Assembly: GCA_029721435.1 (NCBI GenBank)
Contig: CM056583.1
Location: 54,043,620-54,107,619 of the forward strand
DNA from: Gymnothorax reevesii
Taxonomy: Eukaryota; Chordata; Actinopteri; Anguilliformes; Muraenidae
Direction: 5' to 3'
Length of the DNA stretch: 64,000 nucleotides
In this document: positions 36,060-47,780 of the stretch, in pieces
How positions within the stretch are numbered: position 1 is the first letter of the stretch
Layout: every line of letters starts with the position of its first letter
Notes under the pieces: generated by a model
What the model was told of the DNA's origin: nothing
Seen by the model: the letters and a program-made list of their open reading frames with translations, nothing else
The model's database searches: none
Position numbers and translations under genes: made by a program

Positions 36060-36660
36060 TAAATGCATATCAGAAGAAATGCGTGATGTGATGTGGTTAA
36101 TAATGAATGGCAGGTTGCCAATGAGAAGTGTCGTAAAATGGAGTTGCTTTATAAAAACCATAGATTGTCCGATGCCAAACTGCAATGAAAAAGAAACAAT
36201 TGGTCACCTTTTAATTGACTGTTATAGATCCAAAGAAGTTTGGCAAAAAATGAAGGATATCGGTTGAAATACATTGTGCGATCGGATAAACTATTATCTA
36301 TGCTAACTTTGATTGTAGCGATGATCACAGAAAGTTATATTGGTTATGCGCTTGTGTTGTTGTAACAAAATTGTGGAAAACAAGATGTAAAGTTGCTACA
36401 AAAAATATTTTTATATTTTAACAGTGACGTTGTTTTTAAAAATATTTTGACGACCTTAAGAAGGAAGAGGACTCTTGATTTAAAAAGGAAACACCCTGAA
36501 CAAAAATGGACTGGAATTGATGTGTGAACTGGAAAGTTTTGTTTCTGTGACATCTGTTACTGCCTGAAGCTTGTTCAATTTGTTGTTTTTCTTGAGATGT
36601 GGTGAATGTTTTGTTTGTAATGTGCAGAATATTTAATAAAGCTCTTTTAAAATCTTAAAA
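36060..36660 (+). mobile_element. 3' end of a Tx1/L1-like LINE
   Basis: The frame 36079-36267 reads DVMWLIMNGRLPMRS, then CPMPNCNEKETIGHLLIDC and W, the C-terminal zinc-binding motif (CX4C...HX4C) found after the reverse transcriptase of Tx1/L1-type retrotransposons. In later frames (about 36430-36525) ILTTLRRKRTLDLKRKHPEQ is visible before a stop. The 3' UTR has an AATAAA at about 36633-36638 and ends near 36660. Upstream RT and endonuclease are absent, so this is a typical 5'-truncated copy. It carries at least one frame change and is inactive. Confidence 0.75.
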
Positions 36661-37284
36661 CAAGCCCTTGGAGGCACGAATCAACGCCTATGATAAGGCG
36701 CACTGCACAGTGTGTGACCGTTAACGCGTGTATTCCCGGGATTCATCACGTTATGAATGTCATTATGATGGGAAATTATCCTATATTTGTCTATATAAAT
36801 CCCAATTTCATACTCTTGATGCTTTTTCATCAACACCCATTAGAGTGACTGCTTGTCATTTGACTAGTTCCGCAAGCGCCATTTTGTAGGTTTTCAAACT
36901 TGTAATTTATGAGACATGTTTATTCTTGCTTATTTTTCTGAAAGAATTTTATTGAAGTTTAGTGTAGTCAATGTGAAATCAAACATATTTTCCCCCGTTA
37001 TAACTGTTTTTCAGGGGCTCAACGGGTTGATCATTACTCATGTCCTGTGTTAATCTGAATTTGTGGTCTCATCCTGATAATTTTGATGTATACTTGGTAT
37101 GAACTTGAATTGGAAAGAGTAGAAAGAATCATCCATAGTCGCTGATAGCAGTTGAATATCAATGGATGTACAAAATCGTCTTGAACTGAGGCCAGCGCAC
37201 GTGGATTCCAGCTGAAACAATGTCGACACATGGAACAATTATCCATAAATATTACCAATAATTATGATACACCCTGCAGAGTAA
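36661..37284. other. Spacer with short inverted match to the 35.5-kb relic
   Basis: The first 21 bases complete a 27-base string (36655-36681) matching the complement of 35535-35561 with two differences. The rest is AT-rich and unrecognised. Confidence 0.4.
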
Positions 37285-37568
37285 CCCAGGTGAAAAAGTA
37301 TTACACTTAATTATATTAAAAGTATATTTGTTGCATACAAAAGTTATTACAAATATACTTTTGCAAATTAAGCACAAAAGGTAATATATTTAATATGTAC
37401 TTTTAGAAAGTGTACACTTTAAGTGTACTGAAGTAGTACACAAGTAGTATTCAATGACTTGAGTACTTGAGCACGCTTAATTACACATAAAGCGGGCGAA
37501 AAAAACATACACCATACTTAATACAGTCTGTAAAAGTGTAATTCAAGTATAGTATTTTTTTACCTGGG
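37285..37568. mobile_element. 284-bp terminal-inverted-repeat element (MITE)
   Basis: The left end CCCAGGTGAAAAAGTATTAC and the right end (read on the other strand) CCCAGGTAAAAAAATACTAT match over about 24 bases with few differences. The interior is AT-rich with many TACTT/AAGTA motifs and no reading frame. The flanks show no clear target duplication, so the superfamily is not assigned. Confidence 0.65.
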
Positions 37569-40438
37569 AATGCTGGCTAAAATTGGTGGAAAATACATGT
37601 GTCTGTTCCTTTGTGGCCAGGGGTACACAATTATGCCAATAAACAAAGAATAACATAAGTTAGGCCTGACAAAGGGCACTGATTGTGAAACTGGAAATTA
37701 TTTGCGGATCCGGTCAAAGGACGTGCCACTGAAAAATTATCCACAAAGTGCGTGAGTAATTTCTGCAAATTCTTGAACAGATAACTGTATCGATACCAGA
37801 TTCTTCAGACAAATTCCGTTTGCGGACTCGGTCAACGCACGGTACCCCTTCTCATAGCTGACATGATGAAATGAAGTATGATAGTACTTCAAAATAATAG
37901 TATTCCGAGATAAAATCCAAATATAATTTCAAATTAAGCAATGCGGACCGTCCAGGAGCTACGACTGTTTTGAGGAGGCAATGGACGGAACTTGGCCTTT
38001 TATAAAATGCAAACCAGATGTTGATAGATGTAATTCAGAAGTTTTTCAGCCTTTTCGTTCATTACTCATACTTCAGCAGACGGTACTCAGGCGTCCGATG
38101 TTCCATAAGCTGGGCTCAATTAAGACGTTACTCATACTTTAAGCAGGCGAATTTAAATGTTACTTATGCTGTTCTATCAACCGCCATGGCCATAAAAATT
38201 TGAATTTGCCACCGTATGGCACCGTCTGACGAAAATATTTAGACAGAGGCAGACAGAATTGTTAAACGGCGCAGTGAGACAGGGGCTTCAAAATTAAATT
38301 TATGTTCATTTTCTGTCATTTAAAGCAAAGTGTTTAACTGTAATTTATATCTCAAGGAATGCATATCCTGTGTTATCATATTGATGTAGTTTCACTCCCA
38401 CCTCTGATAAAATAGCTGGTTGCTTGATTCCAATTAGTGAATCTCCAGTAAACTGAGAAAGGATACTGAACATGCATATAATTTATATGGTCTGTTACTT
38501 AAGTGTATTTCAGTTTATGGAAAAGCGACACAATTTGCAATGTAACACAGACTTTTTTTTTTATTTAAAGGACTAATCATGAAATGAAGACATGCAAATT
38601 TGGAGAACACAACTATCAAGCTGCAAATAAAATCATCTGCTGGCACAGCTTCTGTTTTTTTTTTTTCCTCTTAATCTAAGCTGAAAAGCTTTGTAAGTTA
38701 GCATTGTCAATATCCTCATTAGCCTCTGACGAATATACTATTATCAATCTGATGAAAAGCTAAAACTATACGAACATTCTGCTGTGTGTAGTGCAAGCTG
38801 TCATTTTCAAGAAGAATGACACATTGTGAGGCATTTAATAATAAATAAAAAATCAACAAATATATAAATAAAACATGTTCTTGTGGCAGTGCATTCTTTA
38901 TGCTGTCTGCACATTAAACACAAAGTGCTATTTTCACATATAATGAGGGAAGACTCCCTCTCTATGCATTCATCTCTCAGGTATCTGACAGGTTTTACGC
39001 TTTTGCTCCTTGTAGTATAAAGCAAGCGACTGGGGCTTTGTTGATCTGAAGGAAAGGAACGCAGCCTGTAGCACTGAAAAATGACAAGAAAAGAGATTTC
39101 CTTTCCTTTTTTATCCAAGGAGTGGTAGGTCCCCTTAAAAAAAAAAAAAAAAACATGATTAGCTCCTAGATGTTAACCCTCTGTCAGTATCTGGAACACT
39201 GTAGATCACTGCAAAACAAAACATGTCATCAACATTGCTTTTTAGAAAGCAATAGGTCTACCATCACAAGTTCACAACTCTTAAATAACTGAAAAAGATA
39301 ATAAAGCTTTTAGCCTATATATCAGCTCACTACCCCAAGATTATGGTTCAATATTGATTATGCTCTGGATTATGTTGCAAATTCTGATTTTTTTTCAGCA
39401 ATAATCACCCTAATATAGTGGCATATTCTGAAATAATCTTCTAACTTCAAGCAAGTATATCCATGAATATGGTGCAACATTTAACAATGTACTGATTTGC
39501 ATGATTTAGTTATTTTACAAAACCCAAGTAAAAAATACAGGACTTGACATCACCTTGCGATGGGATCACACCAGCCGCTCATTCTACCTTCTTATTCCGG
39601 CACATTTGTTAGGACCACACTCTACCCCAAACTCAGCCAGTATTTTGATCACAATTACGCGCCAAACTTTAGAGTCTCATATTAGCCAAACATGCAGACT
39701 ATAGAAGGAAACCACAGGAACACAGGGTGAACATGCCAACTTCATACCCCAAGGTGTTGGCAGGATTCCAACACCATGTATGCCTCCAAGTTTCTGTACT
39801 CATAGAATATTATAGATTTATTTCAGTGATAAGTTACTAAAGAGCAAGTAATAACCGAGGATTACCCACTATCACTGTCTGATTTCAGTCAGTAATTTTG
39901 ATTAATTTTATCATCAGATTCCAACAATGGTCTTTACTCTCTGTTTCATGCATATAAAAAAGAAAGGCAATCAAAATTATACAGCTTCAGCATGCCAATA
40001 TGTTTACTTGCTTGCAATGTGAAAAATCTTTAGATACGTTTGCACACAAAATTCAGACCAATAGCCGGTAAATTTCAAACCCACAACGCTTCTTGCTCTG
40101 TGTATATAATTGTTCAAAAGCCCCAAACTTTACCTCCAAGTATATTTCCCCAATTTGCCCTATGGGAGTGAAAAAATCATTCACAGATTCATTGAATTAT
40201 TATTTCCAGTGTTTGCAAAACTTAAAAAAAATATATTATTTGGCTTCATAAATGACTTCTTCCGACTTAACATGACACTGGGTAATGACTTTGTTCCACC
40301 AAATTATTGTGTAGGATAATGTTAAAATTTGCAGATTTTTGCATATTACTTTTCACCAAAAGGTCCTTGGAAATTTTTTTTCCAAAGTGGCAATAAGTTA
40401 CCACACTGAAATTTGACTTGCGCTCCAGCAACATTTTT
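37569..40438. other. AT-rich noncoding stretch
   Basis: Near 38056 and 38132 the string TTACTCATACTT recurs about 75 bases apart. Homopolymer runs lie at 38551-38562, 38655-38667 and 39136-39153. No gene is seen. Confidence 0.4.
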
Positions 40439-41668
40439 AGGTGGCCAAGCTAGCTGGCTTGGGCCACCTCTTGTTTTTGCTGGGATTATTATTATTATTA
40501 TTTTTTTTTTTATTCTTCCGCCACTTTTCATTGCTTATAAAATCAAAACCATTGCAGCTAGTGATCTGCTTTTTGGTATGTAAACATAATGTCGCGGGGG
40601 ACAACTTTTCGTATTTTCAAAATGAAAGTAGGTCACTACGTTTGGCGGCCATCTTGGATGACGTCACAAATCTTTAAACGTCTTCTTCTCAAGAACGGCT
40701 TCACACAGGGCAATGAAACTTAAAATATAACATCTGCGTATACTTCTCTATTGAGTTTGTTTCTCTAGTGCGTGAAAAGTGATTAATTATTGATTTATTG
40801 CTAATTACGTTAATTACAAAAGTAGGTCGAGCTCAAAATGCACCGATTTTGATCGTTCAAAATCTGTTTATATGTAATATGGAACGCTGATGACAACTTT
40901 ATGACTTTTCAAAGCGAAAGTAGGTCATGGGATTTGGCAGCCATCTTGGATGACATCACAAATCTTTAACAAGCTTCTTCTTAAGACTGGCTTAACATCG
41001 GTTGACGAAATATGAAATATAACATCTTGTGATATTTCTCTAGTTACTTTGTTCGTTTGATCTATGAAAACGTGTCAATTAGCCAATAATCGGTATTTAC
41101 ATTAATTACAAATATGATGTCATTTTTTTCTAGGCCACGTCATTTTTGAATTTCTCGCCAAAAACTGAAAACTATTTTCTCAACTTTCAGCGCTCGTATT
41201 TTGATAATGCTAGCAGATAGAGGCTCGCGGCTGGTGCCAAAATGTAGGTATTTGTCATACCTTTCGGGTAGGTTGCCACAGCTTTGATCTCCAACCAATA
41301 GCTTTCTTGGTACAGGTAATGACATAATTACGTCAGACCATCATCATTTCCACAGTTTTCATTGTTCTTTCAAGATTTTTTCATTGGTAGATGCCACCAC
41401 TTTTCATTATGCAAAATAAATTAGTCTTACGCCGTTAGACCGGAAGTGACGAATAAATAGTGGGGGACAAACCTTTTATTTTTCAAAACCAAAGTTAAAT
41501 ACGATGTTGCTTTTTCTACGTCACGTGTTTTATTTATTTCCCGCCCAAAAAAGCTGAAAAAATGTCTCGTCAATTTGAGAACAGTAGCACATAAAAGCAT
41601 GCGGTTTGTGTCACAAAGTACAAATTTGTCTTACATTTTGTGAAAGTTGCAACAGCTTGGATGTTTAA

Positions 41669-42532
41669 ATGGGAACTTTGCTACCATAACGAAAACTGTT
41701 ATTTCTTTTTAAAGTCGACTGTTATTACGTACAGTTTGTGTAGGGACTGGTCGTGAATAAAAATATTTGCAGAAAGAAGTTTTAAAAAGCTCATGAGTAG
41801 CCAATTTTCAACCCTGTGGAGTCGCATTCAGTCAAAAGGCTTTTACTCTGTGACGTCACGCAGTGAAAAGTTCGGACGTTGGCGGCGTGTTTGAAACACA
41901 GGCGCTTGGCGACGGCCAGAAATATTGATATTATTAAAATACATGATACCGCAGCCTACCCGCCTATTCTCTATCTATAAATAGAGAATAGGCGGGTAGG
42001 CTGCGGTATCATGTATTTTAATAATATCAATATTTCTGGCCGTCGCCAAGCGCCTGTGGTTTGAAAGCATGGCCGACAACACGAGGCCAGGATAGTGACG
42101 GAGTATGTGGTGATTCCTGTGGTGAAGCCCGGCTTAGAATCGCGACGACTGGAGTATCCGAAAAGTACCGATTTGTGCTGCTTTGCACCGATTCCTAAGC
42201 TGGAGAGATTTCCAACGGCGTAGTAGGTAATGCGGACATTATTGGCGAAGATCTACTACGCTGCACTGCGGCATTGTCTGTAACGTCTTTGACAAGAGTG
42301 GTTTGTTTTGAAAGGTTGAAAGCATGTGGGCGACACATGACGTTCCAATCTTTCACTGTATGACGTAACGCGCCAAAGGACGTCGATTCATCGGAGTAGA
42401 GCCGCACACACTATAATTGCTATTTTTTGCTCGTTTTTGTTTCGCTTTTTTGAAAATCCCTTTTATGAGTCATGTATATACGTATTTGAGATTATTTTAA
42501 AGAAAACATGCCTTCAGCAACAAAGTTCCCCT
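41669..42532. mobile_element. 864-bp TTAA-targeted terminal-inverted-repeat element
   Basis: The element lies between two TTAA copies (41665-41668 and 42533-42536). Ends read ATGGGAACTTTGCT and, on the other strand, AGGGGAACTTTGTTGCT. TTAA targets are used by piggyBac and Kolobok transposons; which applies is not resolved. The related repeat unit at about 41275-41310 lacks the element and reads continuously across the site, showing precise insertion. No intact transposase frame is seen. It contains the nested 162-bp hairpin at 41897-42058. Confidence 0.8.
41897..42058. mobile_element. 162-bp perfect-palindrome MITE, hAT-type target duplication
   Basis: The arms 41897-41974 and 41981-42058 are 78 bases each and perfectly complementary, separated by a 6-base loop (CTATAA). 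Ends read CACAGGCGCTTGGCGACGG. An exact 8-bp direct repeat, GTTTGAAA, flanks it (41889-41896 and 42059-42066), which fits hAT transposase. It has no coding capacity. Lack of any arm mismatch suggests recent insertion or ongoing arm homogenisation. A fold-back sequencing artefact is unlikely because the target duplication is exact. Confidence 0.9.
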
Positions 42533-42794
42533 TTAACCAATAGTTTTCGAGATATAGGTGATGACGTCATAATTATGTCAAACCACGACAACTTCCACAT
42601 TTTTCAGTGTTCCTTCAATATTTATTCACCAGAAGATACCACTACTTCTCATTGTGTCTGTGTGCAAAATAAAAGAGTCTTAGACGGTAAGAGGAGTCAC
42701 AAAGTTTGAAAATTGAACTTATCAAACTAAAAATGACGCCAGTGACAATCCAGAAGCCCTACAATGAATGGGAGGTTGACTTAAAGGGAAGTTG

Positions 42795-43210
42795 ACTGAA
42801 AGGTGAGGTCGACTGATTGATTGATTGAATGATTGATTGAGGTTTTACGCCGTACTGACGACTATTTCACTTATATGACGGCGGGCCAGTTTTTAACTGG
42901 CCACATGGCAGGCCACTACGCCGAGCCGACATTCCTGCCAGACTGCGGCGAATAATCCTAGCCTAACCTATCCATAGCCATACCGTCGAATAGACTGGTC
43001 AGTCCTCGGAATAAATTCCTATGACCGTGTTCAACATGAGCCCTTTTAATGTTCCCCTTTGCCAAATAGGCAGAGCACTCAGACAAGGCAAAACTCAACC
43101 AGGCTGAGAGACCCAACGGAGTGAGGTCGACCGAAAGTGGAGTTCGGACCGACTGGGGCTTGGCCACCGGTGCATCGCCGCTCGGTAGCGGCTATATTTC
43201 TTATTATTTT
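42795..43210. repeat. GC-rich dispersed repeat with GATT microsatellite
   Basis: After (GATT)n at about 42812-42838 comes GGTTTTACGCCGTACTGACG, then TATTTCACTTATATGACGGC and TTTTTAACTGGCCACATGGC. The composition differs sharply from the flanks. The first blocks resemble a repeat motif I recall from many aquatic invertebrate genomes and possibly Meta-type SINEs; this is from memory only. A 62-codon plus frame (43137-43325) and 60-69 codon minus frames show no domain. Confidence 0.4.
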
Positions 43211-43284
43211 TTGCCCTCACCAACATATTGAGAGAGATTACCAAAGTATGCCTGTGGAGAGAACAATGAAATTTCATAAGTTTG

Positions 43285-43286
<2 letters not shown>

Positions 43287-43321
<35 letters not shown>

Positions 43322-43322
43322 A
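43287..43322. repeat. GT microsatellite
   Basis: A clean (GT)n tract of about 17 units lies here. Confidence 0.95.
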
Positions 43323-45491
43323 TGAGTTTTCAAAAGGAATTATGTATATTCCAGTCTATTCTTTGGGTTGTGTTTATAGTTGTTGTTAATTTGACAAGGC
43401 TTTGTCTTAAATTAACACCAAAATTCTGATCTCAGAACTCACACCGTAAATTACGTACATGGTGGCATCTGAAATGTTTTGAGCTAAAGTCGAAGAACCA
43501 TAAATGCTATGGTGCAAAAGCGTGGGATTCAAATCTGCAGAGATGGAAAAAGTGTCAGTTTATAGTTTTTTTCCCCTGTACTTGAACTTGAACTGAACCT
43601 ACATGGTGTCTACACTGCTGCCTCCCAAATGCTAGCTTCAGTCTAGCTTGCACTAGTAAATAAACCCCCACAGACTGCTCTTAGACCATTTAATTACCTC
43701 CACATGAACCTCTCAGATGGCTGTTTAATTCTCCCCGAATACAAATGAACAGATACTTGCTTAATGTGGCCACAATGGATCGGTAATAAAGTACGAGGAG
43801 GAAGGTCAGAGGCAGGTCATCCATGCCAAAGCCCACAGTGTGATTGAACTCCTGAACTTTGTCCTACCCAAGAGGTCTCTTCTTCACTGGTTGCGTTTTC
43901 AACTCATAAAACTCCAACTTATGTGCCCAACTTATGTGTTATCTGTAGAGCGCTGTGCAGAACAAATCGTGATTGAACATTTCAGCAAGTTGTTTTCTTT
44001 GGTTAACTAGTTTCAGTGCAGGTAAGTGACAAAACATACTCAGTTATCAACCAGATAAGACGATTTATGTCATTTACAGCTGAAAGTTTCTGCTTTGTAA
44101 TTCCATCAATGCGTTATTTTCACTTCTGTAGCCTATATTTTTTATTCTGCCGATGCCTTGATCTTTTGTTAAAGTATCAGGCACTCAAGGATATTATGTG
44201 AGGTAGTAAGCCTGAGAGGCCAGACTTGGAGGATGTCGTTACTTAAATGCCATTCAAAGTATTTTATAGTCCACCAATGACCTCAATAATTCACCATATC
44301 TATCCCCCAGCACCATACAGCTATTAAAAACCAAACTGTCACGATCACAATTTTTGTCAATATAGTCCTTCATATTATTGGATTTGCTGTGAAAAGGATC
44401 ATCTTTTTGACTGGTATCAAAGCACCAACTGTTCTGAATGTGAGACGGAAACCAGTGAATTGCAAGTAAATTCAGAAAGCCACCTCACCTATGTCAATTC
44501 TCTGAATCGCTGTGTGCCAGATTTAAATCACAGCTTCCAAACGGATACTTCAGCTGAAATGAGCTAGGTTTCTTTTTAATTAGATGAGTCAGTTCCTCTT
44601 AATTCTTTCTCCTCGTTAGTAAAACGGAGATTCTAATGAAAAGAACGATCATGTAGTCGACCATCAGCAACAGGCACTTTGAGCCATCTGAGAGACTATC
44701 ATAGCTATGTGATTTCATAGAATTTGAAAGAGCCATGATAAATTTACAAATGTCCCTCTTTTAAAGCCAAAAATGCTTTTCACTGAAGACTCTAAAATTA
44801 AAGTGAACTCCAGTCACCTTTCCTGGAACAGTTGAAAATTATTCAGAAATAATTTTGAGCCACATTCTTGCTCATTACCTCCACATTATGATCCTCCTGG
44901 AGGCACTTCAGATTTTAAGTTGAATTCAGAGGAGAATGGTATCTCGCAAAACTAAATGAGAACCAATTAACTGTGACCCAACTTGACTGAGTGCTTTCAC
45001 AAAAATACGTGAGAGTGTGTGGGTGTTTGTGTTCACTTTGCTGAATCTGCAAAGCATTATACAAATATTGTTATCCCTTACAATCATTGTTTATAGAATC
45101 ATAACTGAATTAAATTTTCAATACTTTTAAGGTTCATCTCAGTTGAAAGGAACTGTATTGTTTTATTCCATCACCTCCTCATTTTAAAACCATCTAACTA
45201 CAGTATTAAAATGAGGTTAAATTCATGAGGAGTTCCTCTCTCATTTTTGCCTGGCATGGCAAAGGCAGTGGTTGTAAACAAGCATGGAAGGGGATGCACG
45301 TTCATGTCGTTCCCCCAATGGTTAAGAATATGGTCAGTTGGGCAGCAAAAATTGAACCCAAATCTCTGTATGGACAATTGGTCAAAACTCTCTCCAAATG
45401 TATTCAGCCTCGTCACAGTTTATTGAAAAAGACTCGCAGGTGTGATTTTTTTGAGGCCATGACAGTTAGCTTATGATTGGAGGGAACAGCT
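43323..45491. other. Noncoding stretch, nothing recognised
   Basis: Balanced to AT-rich DNA without simple repeats or domains is present. Short open frames (44016-44201, 45225-45476) are not supported as genes. Confidence 0.4.
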
Positions 45492-45496
45492 GAAAC

Positions 45497-45821
45497 TGTG
45501 ATGGTTCTGCCCTGCAGTCCCTCCCGCCTCCTGCTGTCTACGCCTCCACTTCAACGAGCCACACCTGTTGCTCGTTGAAGTGGAGGTGAAGTGTATGGTA
45601 TTTAAAAGCTGCACTGCAGTGCAGCTGCATTCTGATGCCTGAGCCCTGTGATGTTGTGCCGCTGCTCCCCTGAGCTTTGTATTGTGTTTTTATCAGTTTT
45701 ATTAAATATCTCTATTTTTGTATTCAGCCTGTGCGTGTGGGTCCCTTATCCACTTTGTAGGTACATGGTCCCAGTGCCTGCCGGTTTCCTGTTTGCAGCT
45801 GGTGGGGGCAAAACCATGACA
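45497..45821 (+). mobile_element. Short solo LTR (325 bp)
   Basis: The block starts TGTGATGGTTCTGCCC and ends GGGCAAAACCATGACA, so its ends are partly inverted. It is flanked by an exact 5-bp duplication, GAAAC (45492-45496 and 45822-45826). A TATTTAAA box lies at 45599-45606 and an ATTAAA signal at 45701-45706, both on the plus strand. A perfect 17-bp stem, CCTCCACTTCAACGAGC (45543-45559) with 45570-45586, has a 10-base loop and sits in the U3-like part. No internal retroelement sequence adjoins it. A short non-autonomous LTR element is an alternative. Confidence 0.75.
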
Positions 45822-46019
45822 GAAACGAATTTGACCGCAAGAATACATTCTCATTTTTCTCATTGATTTGACATTTATCACAGCATATGATTGGGGGGAA
45901 TGCATTTCCCAATCCCCCACTTAGATTATGCCCTGTGGGTGTGTATACTAAAGCGTGGAGCAATAATATTGGCTCTTATGCTTTTTATAAAATATGATAG
46001 GACTAAAAGAAAACATTGA

Positions 46020-46220
46020 AACATTGATTGATTTATTTATTTGTCTCGAACATAAAACAGAAAACATTTTTATAACAAAAAAAAAGGTAAATAGTCTTAG
46101 ACTATTTCCATAGTTCAATAACCGTTCGAGAAGGGACAGAGAGAAGTAAAAAACTTATCAAGCCCTGCCCCTTCCTTACCATGTTTTACATGTTCTAATT
46201 AAAGAAAGAAAACATGACAA
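46020..46220 (-). repeat. Possible dispersed repeat (LINE 3'-end-like)
   Basis: The blocks ATTTGTCTCGAACATAAAAC and CCGTTCGAGAAGGGACAG, with an AAGCCCTGCCCCTTCC string downstream, resemble a common fish interspersed repeat I recall. Ends and family could not be fixed. Confidence 0.35.
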
Positions 46221-47780
46221 ATGTAGTAAAATAATAGAGTATAGTTCATCTACATCTAACTGCATATAGATAGAGACCTGAAAAACAATTGATTAAAGTC
46301 CTGTGGATGACGTGAGACATGCTTGACAGTCTGTTATTTATGCCACAGAACTTATACTTATTTCTCATAGGAATGTATTCTTTTAGTTTGCGTCACCAAC
46401 AGAGTGAAAAGTATGTGAATGGTTTTTTTTTTTTTTTTTAAATTCAATTCAGAATTGAATGAATAGTAAAAAGATGACTGCCAGAGGAATCACTGTGTGT
46501 TGCCTATGCAATATGACTGGCTACCTCAGCAATACAGAATGCTGCTGTGTAGCTTACGCTACATGCACATAAAGCAACTACATTAAACTTCTTTTCCCAG
46601 ACAGCCACCTTCCGCAAAAAAATTAAAATTAATTAATGAGTATGTGACCCCTGAAAAATAAATAGCCGGGTATCGGGTACCCCTGTCAAAATAGGTCACG
46701 ACTTGTGGAGCTACTTCTGGCAGACAACTCAAATTCTCACAAATTCACATGCCCGTGCATGTCTGTCACTACCCCATCCCTCTGCGTGGCGGGCTATTTC
46801 ACCTGCTCAACTGCTCCACCCCTGCCGTAAAACTATGCCCCTGCCTGCTGCTGTGCTGCATCGTTCTCTGCTGCTGCAAGTAACAGTCCCTGCTGCTGTA
46901 TGACTCTTGCTTGCTGCTTGTTAACATCCCACCTCAACCCCACCATCCACCTTTGGGCTCTGAAGCCCTGCCCCCAAGTGGGAGTGGCGTCATGACAGTC
47001 CCTGCTGTCATCTCCTCAAGCTCAGTGAGCTGCACGGTGTGTCAGAACCAGAGCCCAAATGCCAAACTATCAATGTGTCTATTTGTTAATACTGCAATTA
47101 ACTGCTTTCACACGAGTTACACTGTTATAAACTGGCACCTTTTTTGCCAGTAATTTTAACTGTAATTTTACAATCACTTCATTATAGAGGTTCCGTGTAT
47201 GTTAACTGTAAACCTCAGTTAAATGCGCGCAGGACTCTACTCTCAGTTAAAATAACAAGGAAAGAATGCATTAATTTAGCTGTTAAATTCAGTCAATTTT
47301 TAACAGTGTAGCTGACTCAAATATAATTGGTGTGTTAAATTACTGACTGTGGCAATAAATCGCAAATTTACTTCTGGTGCAGATGGCTGATTTGCGAGAG
47401 ATTTGCTTCCATATATTGCATGTCCAGATGACTACCTTACCAGGTGAGGTGGGATGTGTTCTTTCAAGCAGTGAGCATATACAAAGTAAAAATAGGGATT
47501 TAAACTGTGGCCGAGGACAGAAACTAAGACAAAGCCCTGTCAAAATCTGGTAAATGTTAGCCCACGGAGAGTCAAATCGACTGATTCTGCTTCTTACCTC
47601 TTTTTCACTGTAAGAGAACAACAGGCAGACAGACAGAGGGAAGGATTGAAAGAGAGCCAAGCAGCAGGTACACTGGACAGTACAAGGGTCTCTGTAGAAA
47701 GCTTTCTTCACAGCGTTTGGAGTGGGACAGTGATGAGAGGAATAGAACATGCCATTCTGGGAAGTGAGTGAGGGGTGTTT
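46221..47780. other. Noncoding stretch
   Basis: A poly-T run lies at 46424-46439. A CTGCTGCTGTG-rich patch (46840-46920) and a GC-richer patch (46930-47060) are present. The 136-codon minus frame (47340-47750) shows no domain and is judged spurious. Confidence 0.4.

Larger units (their letters stand above)
40439..42710. repeat. Composite tandemly repeated host repeat
   Basis: It opens with a short palindrome, AGGTGGCCAAGC/GCTTGGGCCACCT (40439-40469). Two related units, offset 292 bases, share GCCATCTTGGATGAC.TCACAAATCTTT (about 40648 and 40940). Another pair is offset about 380 bases: from 41133 (CACGTCATTTTTGAATTTC...) to 41310, and from 41514 (TACGTCACGTGTTTTATTT...) to 41668. The second unit of that pair resumes at 42533 after an insertion. 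A third motif, CATTAT/TGTGCAAAATAAA..AGTCTTA, occurs near 41405 and 42660. No coding frame is supported. The family is unknown to me. Confidence 0.7.

Noticed and set aside
41897..42058. Palindrome as an assembly or chimeric-read artefact
   Set aside because: An exact 8-bp duplication of host sequence flanks it, which a fold-back artefact would not create. Long reads would settle it.
45543..45586. Perfect 17-bp hairpin as a transcription terminator
   Set aside because: The organism is eukaryotic, and the stem lies in the upstream part of an LTR-like element, before its promoter-like box.
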